From: Sialis fuliginosa
Taxonomy: Eukaryota > Arthropoda > Insecta > Megaloptera > Sialidae
Reading direction: 5' to 3'
NCBI GenBank assembly: GCA_961205875.1
Contig: OY540809.1
Span: 11,110,267-11,174,266 of the forward strand
Length of the DNA: 64,000 nucleotides
Made by a program: the position numbers and the translations under genes. The first letter of the stretch is position 1. Every line of letters begins with the position of its first letter. The notes beneath the pieces are model-generated. The model did not search any database. It saw only the letters and a program-made list of their open reading frames with translations, and was not told the DNA's origin. Shown in pieces: positions 59,241 to 64,000 of the stretch.

Positions 59241-60280
59241 TTTATAAAATATATATATATTGTCCAAATCCAATTGTGTACCTCCTCCAGTTTCCGCCAT
59301 TTGGATGCGTCATATTGAATTTTTCATCCGCCACTTCTAGATTGATATTTGATATAACTGATGCCAAAATCGTAATCATGTATCTAATAAATGTCGCAAG
59401 TGGCGTTAAATAAAGTTGCGATTTTGTCCACCACTTTGTATTTGCCACTCTGAATCTTGTTAAACTAATGTCAAAATCGACATTAATATAATCTTATAAA
59501 CACGCAGACAATGAAATTATGATGTCGTAAAAGCTGTACATGAGTAGCGTGAGGTTAGCATTGTGCTAAATGGTGTTAAACATTCGAATGCGTTTTCTAA
59601 CCTTAAAACGCCTTGTTAGTCAAAATAAAAAAATACTAATGTTTTTCGATGTACTATGTGTGTGCAAAGTTTCAAAAATATCGGCGAGTGGCACTTGGGT
59701 AGTGTTACTTGTTAGTATCCTATTCTTCATGTTGTAACCACTTACCAATATCGTTGTGAGTGAAAATACTGAAAACACACAATATTTGAGAACGCCCTTA
59801 ATCAAACACAAATACCATTTATGTACAATACAAAACATTTTAAAATGCAGGACGAAAGAACATTCTTTATAAATACGTTCTTTTATAAACCGAAAGTAGC
59901 GTGAAAGAGAACAACACAAACTAACAAAAAGCCATGCGTCTATATCACGGAAGAGCGGGTGTGAGTGTAAAGGAAAGAATTTTACTGAATATAACTAGAG
60001 AAATTCCGTAGAGTTTGATGTGTTTGTTATGAGTGAATGATAGGTGACTGATTTGTGATAATAGGAAACCGTGCGTCGGTTCTAAGGGTCAGGGAGGGGG
60101 GGGGGGAGGTAGTGATCCCCTGTTCTGTAGGAGACGATCGATACCGAGCAGACGTCCTAATAGAGTAGCAGTGGACAAGAGAACGGGAAACAGAATGCAG
60201 GAATGTAGCTGTTCGTGGTGAAGTTTTATTCAGTAGTTTTGGTTAATACTGGTTTATTTTTCCAGAATAATATAGTAAGA

Positions 60281-60440
60281 AGGTACTGGCACCAGTTATG
60301 ACCGCTATAAGAGCAAGGTTTACTGTTTTTATGATTAACAGACTTCTTTTTTGTAATTTTCATTAACTCATGTTACTAATAAAACAAGTAACTCTTTATT
60401 TACTCTATTAAATTACCAGAGTCCGCCTTTTTAATTTTGT
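60281..60440 (+). mobile_element. MITE family C, left-end fragment
   Basis: AAGGTACTGGCACCAGTTAT followed by GAGCAAGGTTTACTGTTTTT and CTAATAAAACAAGTAACTC. It breaks off where the family E copy begins near 60455. Confidence 0.65.
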
Positions 60441-60454
60441 TTTTTTAATTATAG

Positions 60455-60765
60455 CCTTATAAATAAATATTTTGGGATGTCACCCCTCCCCCTTACTCAC
60501 GATTTTGATGATTTTTAAATGGAACCGTCCTCAAGCCAGACCCAACCACCAAACCAAGTTTCATTAATATCTGTTCATGAGTTATGCATGGGGACAGATT
60601 CAGGGGACAGACAGACAGACAGACAGACATGGAACGAAAAGTGTTTGTCTTGACCTGAAACGGAAAAATCAATTTAAAATTTTTAAATCGGAGAACGATT
60701 TTTTTGTCTCAATTCTAAAACGATCCAAAACTTCTCGTATCTTCGATATTGCGAGCAAGCAAAAT
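60455..60765 (+). repeat. Dispersed repeat family E, third close copy
   Basis: Same block order as 1197-1690 with a short GACA run at 60607-60630. It follows directly on a truncated family C element, suggesting one inserted into or beside the other. Confidence 0.7.
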
Positions 60766-61341
60766 AATGTTCTGTTTTTGGAAAAAATGAGTTTTCAAGT
60801 TTTCAAACCTGACATTTCTTTCGGTACTCTCTCCTCATTTTCTATAGTTAGGTAAATACTTTTACGCATGATCATGAAAATATACATATGTATTTATGTT
60901 TAAACGTGAAAATTGGATATAAATATCTATAAAAATAATATCGAATATGTAAAACCAAATTAGTTAATCAAACCAAATAAAATGTACTTATTTAAACTAT
61001 TTGCATACATTATGTTGAAGGTTAATTTTGTATTTTGAACCTGTATAACCTAAATGACAATAACAAAAACCTGTTTACTGGTATCTTCATGATTAATTAA
61101 ATCATTTATTATTATTTTAGTTGATTGCTTGAACGGCGAAATGTTGTTGATTAATACCATATTCTTTTTGTGTTTATAAATGCGTATTTATCTCGAAGCA
61201 AAAAGCAAAAAATATATTGTAAAAAAAGTAAACACCTTTCTGTGCTTCGAATAATACATTAAAATTATATCGACAAAAAAAATATTCTGAAAATTTTTAT
61301 ATAGTTGCGAAATCGAAACTGTTCATTTCGTGTACCTAATA

Positions 61342-61714
61342 AGGTACCAGTCTTGGCCATTTAAGAGCAAGGTATATTGTTTTTTGCACTCAGTGATGGA
61401 CACTTGCTATTGATTACAAAATAATAACTACTAGAAAACAAAAGTTATATGTAAACTAAAGAATTGTAAAATTTGAAGCAATGTAAAGCAGATCCTATGA
61501 TGATATTATAATTAATAAATCGATTACACTAATAATTAATTAGTTTAAATATCCACCATTTTGACACACATTGACCAATTTAGAGTTAAGTGTCTATAGA
61601 TTATGATTCAGTATTGGCAGTAATCAAATATCAACAAATATTTCTAATTTAGTACATTCAATTAAACAAGTGTCCAACACTGGAGTATTGTCCAAGACTG
61701 GTGCAAGTACCTTA
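61342..61714 (+). mobile_element. MITE family C, both ends kept, shortened middle
   Basis: Left end TAAGGTACCAGTCTTGGCC, right end AGACTGGTGCAAGTACCTTA. The middle keeps CAGTGATGGACACTTGCTAT but lacks the segment with CTAATAAAACAAG. Confidence 0.65.
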
Positions 61715-62393
61715 TGGATATTGATAAGTAATCTTGCAGAGAATTGTTTTCCATATTGACTTTGTTTGAACATTTACAATTAGTTACTATGTAGGTCGTA
61801 GGCACTACCAATAAAGAAGATTTATCTAACAGTTGATGTGAGCCAATCAGATATACGTTTATTTTCACTACCGTTGGCGTTGCAAATAAAGCGGGTCGTT
61901 ATTTGAAAGCAAATTGCAGGACACGTTTATAGGATACGATAACGCTTTGTTCGTTTCAATACAAGTTAAGATGTTCGTGATTACCGTATTTGTAATAACT
62001 CTTGCTGTCTTATTTTACTACACTATTACAGCAATAATAATAAAGAATAAAGAACAGTAGGTACCAACTGTTCTTTAAGTAATATGTATATAATATTAAT
62101 ACAAATAATTGTGTATAATAATGAACGAATACATAAATGAACATCTTAGAAGTCAAAATATATTAAATAGTTAATGCATTGTCTATAAAATAAACAGTAA
62201 TAAAAATATTTGTAAAAAGCTGCCATGAGTACCATGGGGCTTTCTTATGCGTAATACTGTAACTATATAAAACTTCAGAGTAGTACTTACAAACAAAGAT
62301 AATCTCATAACTTCCAAAGTAACGTAACTAGAGCAACCACAACGAGTCAGTTTCATAGGTAATTATCTAAAATATTTTTCAGCATTAGCGTTA

Positions 62394-62848
62394 TTTTTCT
62401 CCAAAAGTACCTACAAATGTGGTATTTTTTATCATTATTTTGGTATGTCATAATGTTGCCTACAAATTCACACAAAGTTTGGACCTTGGTCTTACAGTTT
62501 TTCAGTTATAAATTTATCCTAATTAATCCCCAAAGTGACTATTTTGTTACTTACCCTATTAAATGAAACAGTCATACAATTTTTTTGTTTATAATTATAT
62601 AGTTTTATTATTAATGGTAATTTACATAATTTTAAAATTACAACAGGTGCTCAAAGAGTACTGATTTGACCCACTATACCCTTTTCTAAAAAATCACAAG
62701 GCTCGCCAGATAATTTACATTTTTTATATACATATCTAGTGTTATATAATAATTCAGGGCTTCCCAACTACACCCAGAACCACCAGGGCTCTCTTTGATC
62801 CACCCAATACCGCCAACAGAGCCGAGGACCACTATTTGGGAACCAGTG
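62394..62848. mobile_element. hAT-like element, truncated inverted copy of the 32123 family
   Basis: Read on the minus strand it follows 32123-32647: CACTGGTTCCCAAATAG, then CTCGGCTC, GGGTGTAGTTGGGAAGCC and TGACATACCAAAATAATGAT. The end opposite to CACTGGTTCCC is missing. Confidence 0.75.
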
Positions 62849-63462
62849 ATTTAAACATTACATACATGTTATCTACATCAAAATGTAAAAATCTTTGTTG
62901 ATGTGAAACCACACATCACTAGTCAATACATTTCCTTTCCTACTTTATATCATCAATAAAATCTAACTTGGGTTTTAAAATATACGGACGTACTCTCAAG
63001 GATACGCTTTTCAGCTTTAGGAAAGAGGTATAATGGCAGCTTTAGGGGTTGGGGAATAATAGCATTAAGAAAATGACGATATGTAAATGTATATTCATAA
63101 ATGTATATTTTGATGCATTGTATAATATTCAAGGGGAAGATAATTACTCCCATTACCTGAACTTTTTATATTATGACAAATCGTTATGTAAAGTTTTACA
63201 TCCTGAAACGAATAGAGTATAAAAAATATTTATGTAGTTTACATTTTCTATAATGTTTGAATGTGGCAAAAATTATAGAATACTAGCGATGTTAACAAAG
63301 ATGTAAATAATTTAGATGGTAGGAAAATGAATAAATACAAATAATGGGGAGAAAAATTGAAATATTAGATTTTCTACACTCTGTAATACTCTGCATCATC
63401 AGTGATAGACAATTCCCGTGTTTGATATAAGTAATTATTTATTATTTCACACCCCAAATAGA

Positions 63463-63984
63463 CGGTATTATAAAGGAGCTAGCAAATTAGCACTTTCAAA
63501 TGGGGTATTAATTCTGTGATAGTATCTATGGATTAGCTATGAAATTTAGAGCAATGATTCTTCAACTTATTGTTACACAGTTGGCGACTCTAACCGTATA
63601 AAATAATTTCCATAATATCGCCATCATAGACATAGAGCATGGACCGCGCATCTGACTCGAAAACAGAGCCCTGTCAAATGAAAGAGATGAAAAATTGTTT
63701 GGGATATACTTGTCCTTATTTATATAGGAATAACTACTTCATTCTTCTTAGAAAAAGAGATAGATATATCCCAAATGCCACCGCATCTCTCTCATTGTTT
63801 TGAAGAAATGTTACACTATGTCTATGATCGCCACTGTTTTAATACCGTTGGTGTTTACATACCACGCGTGCGCGAAAATTGTCAAACATTTCATGAAACT
63901 TAAAGAGAACTATCAGATAGGCTAGAAACCTCATTTGAAAGTGCTTGGTAGCTAGCAAATTTTGCTAGTTCGTTTATAATACCG
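63463..63984. mobile_element. Inverted-repeat element at the right edge, about 520 bp
   Basis: Left CGGTATTATAAAGGAGCTAG, then GCACTTTCAAATGGGG; right CCTCATTTGAAAGTGC, then GCTAGTTCGTTTATAATACC G. The two form a terminal inverted repeat of about 45 bases. The interior has no coding frame. Confidence 0.75.
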
Positions 63985-64000
63985 GACATTAGATTTGGCA

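Noticed and set aside
59242-59448. Minus-strand frame of 68 codons starting MANTKWWTKS
   Set aside because: No splice or promoter support. The text looks like old repeat DNA, and the frame is short.
1-64000. CRISPR arrays, rRNA and tRNA genes
   Set aside because: No spaced short direct repeats of CRISPR type, and no tRNA cloverleaf or rRNA core blocks were seen by eye. A covariance-model scan could still find a decayed tRNA.

Overview
The window is AT-rich, intron-like nuclear DNA from an animal, most likely an insect. The evidence is weak splice-type exons in long non-coding stretches, no bacterial-style gene packing, many short inverted-repeat transposons with G/C-run ends, and dispersed families ending in GCGAGCGAAGCCGCGGG-type text familiar from insect genomes. 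A hemipteran would fit, but the sequence cannot prove the order.

Protein-coding content is sparse. The only long intact frame is an intronless 343-residue protein on the minus strand (20902-21933). It has an N-terminal membrane segment followed by an endonuclease/exonuclease/phosphatase domain like those of LINE retrotransposons, and no reverse transcriptase is visible beside it. A possible 3' terminal exon of unknown function lies just upstream of it on the same strand (22041-22193). On the plus strand four small start-codon exons (18912-18984, 30128-30418, 48378-48401, 56456-56470) all end at a splice donor in phase 0. The best single reading is that the window covers the alternative-promoter region of one large plus-strand gene whose shared exons lie to the right. 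Possible promoter or untranslated-exon regions lie near 29290 and 46790-46990. I cannot name that gene.

The rest is mainly transposon history. 1-1160: a 160-bp tandem array and a 20-bp array. 2981-5930: an inverted-repeat element, a small MITE, a decayed mariner and a foldback. 8200-9070 and 13477-14356: long hairpins. 11329-18096: hAT-like elements with exact 8-bp target duplications, one nested in another. 22753-31067: more hAT-like insertions, a three-level nest at 25.7-27.0 kb and a foldback with hammerhead-like ends. 32.1-42.9 kb: hAT-like elements, a TA-flanked 0.87-kb element, and two copies of a repeat carrying a hammerhead ribozyme-like core. 49783-51293: a 1.5-kb near-perfect hairpin. 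52.9-64.0 kb: further MITEs, including one whose inverted ends span 63463-63984.

What looks most worth following up: the membrane-anchored LINE-type nuclease, the hammerhead-like motifs with a compensated stem, the long hairpins that could feed small-RNA pathways, the alternative first exons, and the recurring hAT-like design in which each element carries its own dense short motif.
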